Shown: positions 1 to 8,504 of the stretch, piece after piece
How the letters are laid out: each line of letters begins with the position of its first letter
Position numbering within the stretch: the stretch's first letter is position 1
Assembly: GCF_040448675.1 (NCBI RefSeq)
Contig: NZ_CP159289.1
Span: 1,674,001 to 1,738,000, forward strand
Length of the DNA: 64,000 nucleotides
Origin: Dyadobacter sp. 676
Lineage (GTDB): Bacteria; Bacteroidota; Bacteroidia; Cytophagales; Spirosomataceae
Direction of reading: 5' to 3'
The notes under the pieces: generated by a model
The model's input: only the letters and a program-made list of their open reading frames with translations
What the model was told of the DNA's origin: nothing
Database searches by the model: none
Position numbers and translations under genes: made by a program

Positions 1-757
1 AGAACAGCAATTCGTCCGCACCGTCGAGGTAGAGATTGTATTTTCCGTGTTTCCGATGCGTTACTTCGATGAGGCGGTTGGAAATACCGTTCATGATCGG
101 CTTGTAGTTGAATGCCTCGTAGCCCCACGACCAGGTATTGCGGAACAGGATTTGCGGCAGCACCGTAATCGGCGCTTCGTTCGCACCCCGGTTAAAAACC
201 GTCACCTTCATCAGGATATCTTCTTCATCGGCCTTGGCGTGCTCGATGAAAATATCGAAATACTCGTCGTTATCGAACACGCCGGTGTCCATGATTTCAT
301 ACTCCGGGTCCTGCTTGCCCCGGCGCCCGTTTTCCTGACGCAGCTTGTCATACGGAAATGGCTGCTGCGGGTATTTATAAAGCATTTTGGTGTAGGAATG
401 CGTGGGCGTGCTATCCAGATAATAATACATCTCCTTCACATCTTCCCCATGATTCGACTCCCGGTTGGTTAGACCGAAAATCCGCTCTTTCAGTATTTTG
501 TCTTTATGGTTCCAGAAAGCGAACGAAAGACATATATGTTGCTTGTTGTCAGAAAAACCACCGATTCCGTCCTCGCCCCACCGGTACGCTTTGGAAAGGG
601 CCATTTCATGGGTAATGTAGTTCCAGGCGTCGCCATTGCCGCTATAATCCTCCCGTACTGTACCCCATTGGCGCTCCGACAGATAAGGTCCCCATTTTTT
701 CCATCCCTTATTTTCTTTTTGAAGACTTAACCTAACTTTTTCAGCTCCTTGTGCCAT
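1..757 (-). CDS. GH63-like glucosidase (MGH1-type), 5' part only
   Basis: The gene starts at 757 and runs off the left edge, so only the first 252 residues are present. Reading the minus strand gives an N-terminus with [17 protein letters not shown], then [25 protein letters not shown] and [11 protein letters not shown]. This pattern is known from bacterial GH63-type glucosidases of about 850-900 residues (MGH1-like family), which cleave alpha-glucosides; the real substrate here is unknown. The catalytic toroid lies outside the window. No signal peptide is visible, so a cytoplasmic enzyme is likely. The start ATG is preceded only by an A/T-rich stretch without a clear Shine-Dalgarno sequence, as is common in Bacteroidota. 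Confidence 0.8.
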   Translation of the reverse strand, partial: MAQGAEKVRLSLQKENKGWKKWGPYLSERQWGTVREDYSGNGDAWNYITHEMALSKAYRWGEDGIGGFSDNKQHICLSFAFWNHKDKILKERIFGLTNRESNHGEDVKEMYYYLDSTPTHSYTKMLYKYPQQPFPYDKLRQENGRRGKQDPEYEIMDTGVFDNDEYFDIFIEHAKADEEDILMKVTVFNRGANEAPITVLPQILFRNTWSWGYEAFNYKPIMNGISNRLIEVTHRKHGKYNLYLDGADELLF

Positions 758-943
758 TAATCCGTCAATTTTTCGAAAGGAATGAATTTCAATAATTACC
801 CAATTTAGAAAACCGGTTTTCAAAAACACCAGAAACCGGAAGAAAATTGAAAAAAATTAATACGGCGGTTTCCGGTTGCACGCAGCTTCACAAACACTTG
901 TAATTAACTCATAATGAGCTACAATAAGTAACCAGCGAGCACT

Positions 944-2652
944 TTACGATAACAATGCAGGGTCGTCTATTCGGGTAATATCGTAGGAGACCTGACCTGC
1001 AAAAAAGGCGGTAAGGGGAGCCGCTTTCTGCGAGGTTTCAACCAGCAACGGATGCCGTTCCGCATGCAGCAACGCCTCTACATCCGAGACATATTCCTTG
1101 AACATCAACGGGTTCGGTAGCTTATAGAAATGTCCGTCCGCGGCTTTGAGAACAGGGACCGGCCTTACCTTTCCTTCGGCATTCAGCAGGCCGTAACGGC
1201 GGCGGGCTTCCGTGTAAGCTTCGTCGGTAGAATCGAAAACAATGTATTCTTCCGGTTTGGCAGCCGCAACATGGGCGGCAATACGATGATCGAGCTTTTC
1301 GAGCAACGCGCGGAGTGCCCACGTTTGCTTGCCGGTGCGTATGCGCTCGCGCAGCGATTGGCGGATCAGGTAAGTCAGCGCCTGGGTCACATTCAGGCCA
1401 ATTTCGGCCATTTGTTTGAAAATGAATGAGGTCGGCGACATTCCCGGAATGGTGTTCGGGTCGTGGAGCAGGATAGTGCCGTTTTCGGTTAGGAAGCCGT
1501 CAATCCGCACGCATGAGTTGATCCCCAACTGCTGGAACGTGGCCGCGATCATTTGTTGGATTTCCCGGTTCTTTTCGAGCGTAGTATCCACTGGAGTGCG
1601 CTTGCGACTTGCGCCGGGCTTATATTTTGTATTAAAATCAAAAACCTCCACCATTTTAATCACCTCGCTCGGCGGTAATGCGAGCGGCGAACCGTCGTCG
1701 AACTGGATGCACCCGCAGGAAAACTCCTGACCGTTCACAAATTCTTCGATCAATACCTGGTCCTCCGCATTGGAACTGCTCAGTAACGCATGTGAATTGC
1801 CGCCCGAGAAATGGATTTCCAGTTCACTGATCAATGTTGTAGGGTGGTAAATCGTTTTGTCGCCCAGAATAACCGGAAAGCCGATGCCCTCGTCCAGGTT
1901 CGCGATTTTCTGCGCCCAGGCCAGTTTTTCCGCTTCATCCAGCGCTTTCCACGTTTCAGCATCGAGCTCGGTCTGGAAAAAGCATTGGTTTACAGCAGAA
2001 ACGAACTCTTCCAGCGAATCCCCTTTCACAATGGCTACACCGATAGAAGAACCCTGGTGGGGCGCTTTGATCACCAGAGGCAGCCCCAGGTGCTTTCTCA
2101 AAACCTGGAACAACAACGGGTAATCCTTCGGGACCCACTGGCTGTATTTAAGCGTCCAGCTCTTTTTTTCCTGGCCATTCACCAGGGCGATCATCTCGTT
2201 TTGTAATATTTTATCGATTCCCACGGCAGAACCCATCAAACCCGGTCCGCTGTAAGGAATTTTATACCATTCAAGCAGCCCCTGAATGGCTCCGTCTTCG
2301 CAGTCCGGACCATGCATTGCCAGAAATGCGAAGTCGAAATGGTTTTTGAATTCCGCGGGCGCGATTAACCTTCCCGCCTCTCCGGGAACTTCCGCCGCGG
2401 CCAGTTCGGGAAAGGATTCTATATAAGCTTTAAAGCCATCTTTTTGTACGCCGGGCGCTGGATAGAACTCGCGGATTTCGGACGAATACATCAATTCCTT
2501 TTGCAGGAGGATAAACCCGCCGAAACTGTCCACAAAAACCGGTACCGGCTCAAAAAGTGACTTGTCGAGGTATTCAAATGCCGTTTTGCCACCTGCAAAT
2601 GATATCTCCCTTTCGCGGGAGGGCCCCCCCCAAAAAAAATTCCGATACGCAT
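944..2652 (-). CDS. D-alanine--D-alanine ligase-like ATP-grasp protein, apparent frameshift near the start
   Basis: ATP-grasp ligase of the Ddl family, which joins two D-alanines for peptidoglycan; this longer version has a C-terminal extension of about 120 residues. Visible features are HGPDCEDG, the ATP-binding lysine in VIKAPHQGSSIGV, the metal-binding segment RIDGF and the loop DPNTIPGMSPTSF, where Asp replaces the usual Glu. The expected family start (MRIGIFFGG then PSREREISFAGG) is encoded from ATG 2652, but the two halves are in different frames, meeting at a T8-G8 run (2624-2639). An uninterrupted reading from ATG 2692 gives an unlikely N-terminus. One extra G, or two fewer, restores the family sequence. 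Function is confident at family level; whether the gene is intact is open. Confidence 0.8.
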
Positions 2653-2752
2653 GTCTGATAATCTGATTAATGCATTCCAATGATGCCCGCAATATAAGCG
2701 ACTAATCGGGAGGAATCAATTACGGACTATTTACCGCACCGATTAAAACGCA

Positions 2753-2784
2753 AAAAGCAGTTCCCGTCTCAGGAAACTGCTTTT
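2753..2784 (-). terminator. Hairpin terminator after the NifU gene
   Basis: AAAAGCAGTT-CC and GGAAACTGCTTTT form a nearly perfect stem with a 7-nt loop, flanked by A and T runs on both sides. It lies 30 bp after the NifU stop codon and upstream of the ligase gene, so it should end the GSCFA-Mrp-NifU transcript. Confidence 0.7.
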
Positions 2785-2813
2785 GATCAATGTTTGATAT
2801 GAATTTTCCGTGC

Positions 2814-3071
2814 TTATGCCAGCTCGGGCACATTCGAAGAAACAACTTTGGTAATGTGAGGCACCGCCCTTCGGATCGATTCTTCCAGGCCGGCCCTGAA
2901 AGTCATTGCACTCATCGGACAGCTTTGGCAGGACCCTTGCAGTTCCAGCTTTACAATCATATCGTCCGTCAGCTCCACAAATTTCACATCGCCTCCATCC
3001 GCATGCAGATAAGGACGCACCGTTTCGAGCGCCTGCTCGATTAGTTCTATGGTTTTTTCTTTTGAATCCAT
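2814..3071 (-). CDS. NifU C-terminal-domain Fe-S scaffold protein
   Basis: A protein of 85 residues consisting only of the NifU C-terminal domain. Visible are the HADGGDVKFVEL segment and the cluster-binding CxxC in GSCQSCPMS near residue 47. Family members assemble or carry a [4Fe-4S] cluster between two subunits and hand it to client enzymes in the cytoplasm. It is the last gene of a minus-strand run after the Mrp ATPase (69-bp gap), which fits a shared role in Fe-S maturation. A second, longer Nfu protein is encoded at 55217-55813, so the two may serve different clients. The hairpin at 2753-2784 follows it. Confidence 0.88.
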   Translation of the reverse strand: MDSKEKTIELIEQALETVRPYLHADGGDVKFVELTDDMIVKLELQGSCQSCPMSAMTFRAGLEESIRRAVPHITKVVSSNVPELA

Positions 3072-3139
3072 TGTTAAAAAGTCTGTCTGCTAAGATGCAA
3101 GATTATATCCAAAAAATCAAATCATTCGACTGCTAACTG

Positions 3140-4246
3140 TCAAACCTGGATTTCAACAGCTTTTGTCTTCTCACGCGACGCATTCCGGATCGCCACCTGC
3201 TGCGCCAACGCCTCCGCCGCATTCATGAATGCCTCGTTCACGATCGGGTTGGTGTCCATTACGGCCGGCCGGCCATCGTCGCCCGCCTCGCGAATGCCCT
3301 GTACCAATGGGATTTGTCCAAGCAAAGGCACCTCGAATTTATCGGCCAGCGATTGTCCGCCGCCTTTTCCGAAAATATGATATTGGTGACCGGGCAATTC
3401 TTCGGGCGTAAACCACGCCATATTTTCAATTATACCCAGAACAGGCACGTTAATCTGTGGCTGTTTGAACATCGACAATCCTTTCACGGCATCGGCCAAC
3501 GCCACTTTCTGGGGTGTCGTAACCACCACGGCGCCCGTTACCGGAACGGTCTGCACGAGCGTCAGGTGAATGTCGCTGGTGCCGGGCGGCAGGTCGATGA
3601 GCAGGTAATCGAGCTCGCCCCAGTCGGTATCGCCGAAGAACTGGCGCAATGCCTGGCTCGCCATCGGGCCCCGCCACACAACCGCGCTGTCGGGCGGCGT
3701 CAGGAAACCGATCGACATCATTTTGATACCGTACTGACGGATCGGGTTGATAAAATTCTTTCCGTCCTTCGGCGTAATCGTGGGCTGCATATTCTCCGCA
3801 CCAAACATCACCGGAATCGAGGGGCCGAAAATATCGGCGTCGATAATACCCACCTTCGCGCCGGAGCGGTGCAATGCCATTGCGAGGTTGGCTGTTACCG
3901 TAGACTTCCCTACCCCTCCTTTACCGGACGAGATCGCGATCACGTTTTTCACGCCGGGGATTAGCGGGCCTGTATGGCGGGTCGTAGTTACATTCGCGGT
4001 AAGCTTGATGATCACCTCGACATCGGGGCTCAGGTGTTCGTGGATTGCGTTCTCGCAATTCTTTCTGATCAGTTCTTTAAGAGGGCAAGCGGGTGTTGTA
4101 AGCACTACCGTAAACCGCACCTGGTTTACACCTATTTCTATATCCTGGATCATACCGAGCGTCACCAGATCTTTTTTCAGATCAGGCTCTTCCACAGTAC
4201 TCAATGCCTGTAATACTTTTTCCTTATTAATTGTAAATTCTCCCAT
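3140..4246 (-). CDS. Mrp/ApbC-family Fe-S carrier P-loop ATPase
   Basis: A 368-residue protein with an N-terminal MIP18/DUF59 domain (about 1-90, containing ACPLKELIRKNC) followed by a ParA/MinD-type ATPase. The deviant Walker A is SSGKGGVGKST near residue 108. DIFGPSIPVMFG and LIDLPPGTSD are also typical of Mrp/ApbC/Nbp35 proteins, which bind and transfer Fe-S clusters. The C-terminal CxxC that binds the bridging cluster in ApbC and Nbp35 is missing: after ENMAWF the sequence is TPEELPGHQYHIFG. Bacteroidota Mrp proteins often look like this, from memory, so cluster binding may use other cysteines. It lies between the GSCFA and NifU genes in one direction with short gaps. Confidence 0.9.
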   Translation of the reverse strand: MGEFTINKEKVLQALSTVEEPDLKKDLVTLGMIQDIEIGVNQVRFTVVLTTPACPLKELIRKNCENAIHEHLSPDVEVIIKLTANVTTTRHTGPLIPGVKNVIAISSGKGGVGKSTVTANLAMALHRSGAKVGIIDADIFGPSIPVMFGAENMQPTITPKDGKNFINPIRQYGIKMMSIGFLTPPDSAVVWRGPMASQALRQFFGDTDWGELDYLLIDLPPGTSDIHLTLVQTVPVTGAVVVTTPQKVALADAVKGLSMFKQPQINVPVLGIIENMAWFTPEELPGHQYHIFGKGGGQSLADKFEVPLLGQIPLVQGIREAGDDGRPAVMDTNPIVNEAFMNAAEALAQQVAIRNASREKTKAVEIQV

Positions 4247-4305
4247 TATGATGGCTGGTACATTGACTCAATACTATGCAACACGAAATATGGCCAATGA
4301 GTTTG

Positions 4306-5307
4306 TCACATTCCGGGAAATTCTCCGATCCTCCGCTCCACTTCCTCCATTTCCGCGGAAACGTCCAGATTTCGCGAAAGCGCATTAAGCTTGCTCCACA
4401 GCGATTTCAACATTTTCAGATGCCCCTGTGTGAGGCCGTGCAATGGCCGGTGCGCCAGGCTGTCCCGGATGGGCGCCCATTCTTTCATGAGCTTCACCGA
4501 ACCGGCATCGATATAGTTTTCCGCAAAAACATTGAAAATATATTCCTCCGCCGTCGCACCCGGATGGATCAGGTCTTCTTTATAAAACCGGTAGTCGCGG
4601 AGCTCGTCAACCATGATCTCGTACGACGGAAAGTAATCCACATGCTTGTATTTCTCGGAAAGCCGGTGGCATACGAGGCGCAACGTCGACTTGCTTACCT
4701 GGTTAAGCGACAGTGTATCGCGCGTGTGGCGCACCGGGCTTACCGTAAGCATAATGCGTAGCTTGCGGTTGAACGGGATTAGCTTCTGGATGAGCTGTTC
4801 AAATGCGATGGCAATCTGGTCGGGATGCAGGAGCTCTTTAATGAACCGATCGGCGGGCATTTTATGGCAGTTACCGACGATCAGGTTCGTTTTCCGGTGC
4901 CGATAGGCGTAAGCCGTGCCCAATGTGATCACCAGTAAACCGGTTTCGCTCAAAAATTCCCGGATTTCGTCCAGCCTGTCCGAAAGCTGCGCATCCAGCG
5001 CCCCCTGTCCATTAGCCCATTGCGACGAATGAAAATCGTGATGCAGCCAGATGTGATCCGGATTTTGGAGGAACAATGCGGGGTTCGGCCTTTTCTCCTC
5101 TACCGCGCTATCCAGTATTTTACAGATCGTCAGCGGGTTAAACACCGTCCCTAACGAATTATTGAGCACATCGAACTTATAACCAGCCAGCTGGCCACCC
5201 AGCACTTCGGCAAAACAGGAGCCGATGGTCAGTATTTTGGTCTGATGGTCAATCTTCCAGTCGGGGGGATCCAGGGCAACCTCGGTACGCAGCTTTATTT
5301 CCTTCAT
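4306..5307 (-). CDS. GSCFA-domain protein
   Basis: A protein of about 333 residues named for the GSCF/A motif, here TIGSCFAEVLG near residue 30. NPLTICKIL, LVITLGTAYAYR, KMPADRF and LTVSPVRHTRDT follow, all typical of the family. GSCFA proteins resemble SGNH/GDSL hydrolases in fold, and their substrate is unknown. The start MKEIKL at 5307 is preferred because it matches the family length; an in-frame ATG nine codons upstream (5334) adds an unusual leader. It is the first gene of the GSCFA-Mrp-NifU run and lies 59 bp before mrp. The association with Fe-S genes is only positional. Confidence 0.82.
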   Translation of the reverse strand: MKEIKLRTEVALDPPDWKIDHQTKILTIGSCFAEVLGGQLAGYKFDVLNNSLGTVFNPLTICKILDSAVEEKRPNPALFLQNPDHIWLHHDFHSSQWANGQGALDAQLSDRLDEIREFLSETGLLVITLGTAYAYRHRKTNLIVGNCHKMPADRFIKELLHPDQIAIAFEQLIQKLIPFNRKLRIMLTVSPVRHTRDTLSLNQVSKSTLRLVCHRLSEKYKHVDYFPSYEIMVDELRDYRFYKEDLIHPGATAEEYIFNVFAENYIDAGSVKLMKEWAPIRDSLAHRPLHGLTQGHLKMLKSLWSKLNALSRNLDVSAEMEEVERRIGEFPGM

Positions 5308-5398
5308 TACATAAAAACGACAAGCGGGCCACAAAATTAAGCATGAAAACCACAGGATTTCACTGAATGCTGAGGTTTAGGAATTTATAATTCGGGTT

Positions 5399-5614
5399 AT
5401 GGGGATTTTTTATATGTTTGAGGGAGAATATTTACCACACTATAAGCAATTTGATATGGAGGAAACTGGCTACCCGTTTAAACTTGTTCGTGAAAGGACT
5501 TTCTATCGCTTTGAGAGTGTTAGCGCAAACAAAACAATAAAAAAGCTGTTGTAATTTCGAGGGTAACGGGAAGCCCGACACTACATAACCTGGCGTTGTT
5601 AGACGCCGTAGAAT
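5399..5614 (+). pseudogene. Decayed small gene remnant
   Basis: Three short open stretches follow each other in different frames. ATG 5399 to TAA 5554 encodes 51 residues ending in YRFESVSANKTIKKLL; the next frame continues with FEGNGKPDT; the third continues with LHNLALLDAVEYD until a stop near 5625. Put together they read like one small protein of the F-x-F-x-S ... I-K-K ... N-L-A style seen in short Bacteroidota proteins such as the DUF6934 group, but that likeness is weak and from memory. The region may also be non-coding. It fills most of the gap between the GSCFA gene and the GH16 gene. Confidence 0.3.
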
Positions 5615-5785
5615 ATGACCATGGACCGTAATCCAGGAATCCAACTCACTCCCGCCCAGGAGAAATTTATCGAGGAAAAAGTAACATCCCTCGAAAAATA
5701 TATTCACGTCGATTTTGACAATCTACCGAAGCGAAAGGAGCACGCATTGACAGCAAAGCAAAAACGTGCGGAAAAAGCTCAGTGA
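5615..5785 (+). CDS. Small hypothetical protein (56 aa)
   Basis: An ORF from ATG 5615 (or ATG 5621) to TGA 5785 encodes a charged, soluble peptide that starts MTMDRNPGIQLTPAQEKF and ends in a Lys/Ala/Glu-rich helix-like tail. No family is recognised. It ends only 5 bp before the GH16 start codon and runs in the same direction, so it may be translated with that gene, or may be the end of the decayed gene just upstream. Evidence for expression is absent; codon use looks ordinary. Confidence 0.35.
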   Translation: MTMDRNPGIQLTPAQEKFIEEKVTSLEKYIHVDFDNLPKRKEHALTAKQKRAEKAQ

Positions 5786-5790
5786 ATTAA

Positions 5791-6666
5791 ATGACGTCCA
5801 GAATGATCTCGCAAGCTAATGTGCTATTCCGAAGAGTGGGAGCGGCAATTTGTATCATCACAATTTCTGTTTCAGCTGGCTGCGCTCAGCCCTCGGAAAA
5901 ACCCAGGACAGCCACACATCAATACAAATTCGCCCCTACCCCATCCTGGCAGGATGAATTCAATTACACCGGCAAGCCCGACGCCACCAAATGGAGCTAC
6001 GACCTCGGCGACCATGGCTGGGGGAATAATGAGCTGGAAAACTACACGGACAAGGTCGAAAACGCCAGGGTAGAGAATGGTAACCTGGTGATTGCGGCCA
6101 TTAAGGAGCCATCAGGAAAGCAGCAATACAGTTCGGCAAGGCTGGTTTCGAAGGGCAAGGGAGATTTTTTATATGGAAAGTTCGAGATCCGGGCGAAGTT
6201 GCCCAAAGGGCGTGGGACGTGGCCCGCGATCTGGATGCTGGCGAGCGAAAACGATTATGGCAATAAAGGCTGGCCGGACAACGGGGAAATAGATATCATG
6301 GAGCACGTCGGGTTTGATCAGGACCGCGTCCATGGAAATATCCATACGAAGGCGTTTAACCATGCTATCAAAACCAATAAAGGCAACAATGTGGTGGTAA
6401 AGGGCCTTTCGGAAGATTTTCATGTATACACCTGCGAGTGGACGCCCGAAAGCATCACTATCCTGGTTGATAACAACGCCTATTTCACCTTCAAAAAAGA
6501 AGCTTCGTACCAATGGCCCGAATGGCCGTTCGACAAGCCGTTTCACTTAATTTTAAACATTGCCGTCGGAGGCAACTGGGGTGGACAAAAGGGCGTGGAT
6601 GACAGCATTTTCCCACAAAAAATGATAGTCGATTATGTCCGGGTATACCCGCTCGTGACGAAATAA
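5791..6666 (+). CDS. GH16 family beta-glucanase lipoprotein
   Basis: A 291-residue glycoside hydrolase family 16 enzyme. The N-terminus is a lipoprotein signal with the lipobox SAGC (Cys31), so it should be membrane anchored outside the cytoplasm. The catalytic signature GEIDIME is at 165-171, with Glu166 as likely nucleophile, Asp168, and Glu171 as acid/base. WPAIWML before it and FHLILNIAVGGNWGG near the end are typical of laminarinases and other endo-1,3-beta-glucanases. The substrate is inferred to be a beta-1,3- or mixed-linkage glucan; agarase or carrageenase activity is less likely because the extra residue in EIDIME is the laminarinase type. The next gene, dnaX, is unrelated. Confidence 0.9.
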   Translation: MTSRMISQANVLFRRVGAAICIITISVSAGCAQPSEKPRTATHQYKFAPTPSWQDEFNYTGKPDATKWSYDLGDHGWGNNELENYTDKVENARVENGNLVIAAIKEPSGKQQYSSARLVSKGKGDFLYGKFEIRAKLPKGRGTWPAIWMLASENDYGNKGWPDNGEIDIMEHVGFDQDRVHGNIHTKAFNHAIKTNKGNNVVVKGLSEDFHVYTCEWTPESITILVDNNAYFTFKKEASYQWPEWPFDKPFHLILNIAVGGNWGGQKGVDDSIFPQKMIVDYVRVYPLVTK

Positions 6667-6704
6667 CGGCTTTGAAAATCCAGTGCACGGAAGTATCTTG
6701 CACC

Positions 6705-8504
6705 ATGGATCATTTCGTTGTTTCGGCCAGAAAGTATCGTCCCGTCACCTTTGATTCGGTGGTGGGTCAATCACACATCACTACCACATTAAAGAATGCC
6801 ATTCGCACCAATCACCTTGCGCAAGCTTTCCTTTTCTGCGGTCCCCGCGGTGTAGGAAAAACGACCTGCGCACGCATTCTGGCGAAAACTATCAACTGCC
6901 AGAACCTTGGCGACGATGTAGAGGCCTGCGGTGAATGCGAGTCTTGTGTGAGTTTCCAGAACAACGCTTCCTTTAACATCCACGAGCTCGATGCCGCTTC
7001 CAACAACTCGGTCGAAGACATCCGTAACCTGATCGATCAGGTGCGTTATCCGCCGCAAACGGGGAAATACAAAATCTACATCATCGATGAGGTGCATATG
7101 CTTTCGCAGGCAGCTTTCAATGCATTCCTGAAAACATTGGAAGAACCGCCCTCCTATGCGATTTTTATCCTCGCAACTACGGAGAAGCATAAAATACTTC
7201 CGACAATCCTCTCCCGTTGCCAGATTTTTGACTTTAACCGCATTCAATCCAAAGACATTGCGCATCACCTTGCGGATATCGCCAAAAAGGAGGGGATCAA
7301 TGCGGAACACGAGGCACTCGAACTGATCGGCCAGAAAGCCGATGGCGGTTTACGGGACGCCCTGTCGATGTTCGACCTGAATGTGACGTTTTCCACGAAC
7401 AATCACCTCACCTACGCGGCTGTACTGGAAAACCTGCATATCCTTGATTACGACTATTATTTCAAAATTACCGATGCGCTCACTGCGGGCAGCATTGCAC
7501 GCTCGCTGGTGCTTTTCGATGAAATTCTCCGCAAGGGCTTCGACGGCCACCTCTTTGTAGTCGGCCTGCTGGAACATTTCCGGAACCTGCTGGTGTGCAA
7601 GGACCCGGCGACGGTTACCTTATTGCAGGTCTCGGAGTCGGCGGAGCGAAAATACCTCGAACAATCGCTCATGGCTGATATGGGTTTTCTGCTTTCGGCT
7701 CTGAGCATTACCGGGCAATGCGATATCAATTATAAATCGGCGAAAAACCAGCGGCTGCATGTGGAACTCTGCCTGATGAAACTCGCCAATTTACCGCAGG
7801 TTCTTCAACTTCATACGCTCGCCGCCGTTGATGAAACGGCAAAAAAAAAAGTTGAGCCACAGCAACCTCTGAATAACGGAGCGGCACCGCAGCCCGCCGC
7901 ACCTGCTAATGGCCACCCGTCGAACGGAAACGCTTATGCCGCTGTTCCGGTCCAACCCGTGGGTGTACACCAGCAAGCGCCCGCCCAGCAGACAGTCCCT
8001 CCACAGACCACACCTTCCCGGCTTAAAAGCACCGTCTCGCTCACACCCGTGCTCACGCCGCCCGCACAGCAGGCTACAAAGCCGGCAGGCACACAGCCCC
8101 CGGTTGATTCCGCGGCAGTTTCGAATGGTATAAAAAAAGAGGAATTGACGCTCGCAAACCTGCAAAGGCTTTGGTATGAATTCGCTCAGAAGCGTCTGCA
8201 AGAGGGCAATTCAACGACCGAGCAAATTACGCTTAACAGGGAGTTCCAGTTGAATGGAACGACAATCGAAATCGCATTGGACAATGATCATCAGCTGGAT
8301 GCGGTTGCAAACGTGCGATATGAGTTATTAGGCTTTCTGAAAGCGAGGCTCGACGCTCCCAAACTGGATATCAACCCCCGCGTTGCGCCGCAGGAAGTGA
8401 ACAGGCTACCCTACACCCCTGCGGAGAAATTCAATTACATGGCTGAAAAAAATCCCTATTTGCTCGACTTAAAGCAGGCTTTGGGATTGGATGTGGATTT
8501 TTAA
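6705..8504 (+). CDS. dnaX: DNA polymerase III subunit tau/gamma
   Basis: Clamp-loader ATPase subunit, 599 residues from ATG 6705 (MDHFVVSARKYRP, the usual start; an in-frame ATG at 6672 is too early). Walker A GPRGVGKT is at 46-53, the four zinc cysteines at 65, 75, 78 and 81, Walker B IIDEVH at 126-131, and the SRC finger follows. Domains I-III end near residue 379. A Pro/Gln/Ala-rich linker follows (about 384-480) and then a tau-type C-terminal domain. A run of ten adenines (7841-7850, codons 379-382) marks the end of domain III; a frame slip there would give a short gamma-like product. The stop codon overlaps that of coaE on the other strand. Confidence 0.95.
   Translation: MDHFVVSARKYRPVTFDSVVGQSHITTTLKNAIRTNHLAQAFLFCGPRGVGKTTCARILAKTINCQNLGDDVEACGECESCVSFQNNASFNIHELDAASNNSVEDIRNLIDQVRYPPQTGKYKIYIIDEVHMLSQAAFNAFLKTLEEPPSYAIFILATTEKHKILPTILSRCQIFDFNRIQSKDIAHHLADIAKKEGINAEHEALELIGQKADGGLRDALSMFDLNVTFSTNNHLTYAAVLENLHILDYDYYFKITDALTAGSIARSLVLFDEILRKGFDGHLFVVGLLEHFRNLLVCKDPATVTLLQVSESAERKYLEQSLMADMGFLLSALSITGQCDINYKSAKNQRLHVELCLMKLANLPQVLQLHTLAAVDETAKKKVEPQQPLNNGAAPQPAAPANGHPSNGNAYAAVPVQPVGVHQQAPAQQTVPPQTTPSRLKSTVSLTPVLTPPAQQATKPAGTQPPVDSAAVSNGIKKEELTLANLQRLWYEFAQKRLQEGNSTTEQITLNREFQLNGTTIEIALDNDHQLDAVANVRYELLGFLKARLDAPKLDINPRVAPQEVNRLPYTPAEKFNYMAEKNPYLLDLKQALGLDVDF
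7841..7850 (+). other. A10 slippery run in dnaX
   Basis: Ten consecutive A (codons GCA AAA AAA AAA) at the domain III/linker junction. In the -1 frame the next codons are AGT TGA, so translation would stop after 383 residues. In the +1 frame it stops at 7870-7872 after about 388 residues. Ribosomal or transcriptional slippage at A-runs in dnaX is established in E. coli and Thermus; its use here is inferred. Confidence 0.55.

Noticed and set aside
5432..5707. Minus-strand 91-codon reading in the gap before the GH16 gene
   Set aside because: No family resemblance; the plus strand of the same stretch holds more coherent remnants.
5615..5785. Small ORF as a ribosome hibernation factor fragment
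   Set aside because: The KFIEEKVTSLEKYI segment is only superficially like HPF; the rest does not match and the size is half that of HPF.
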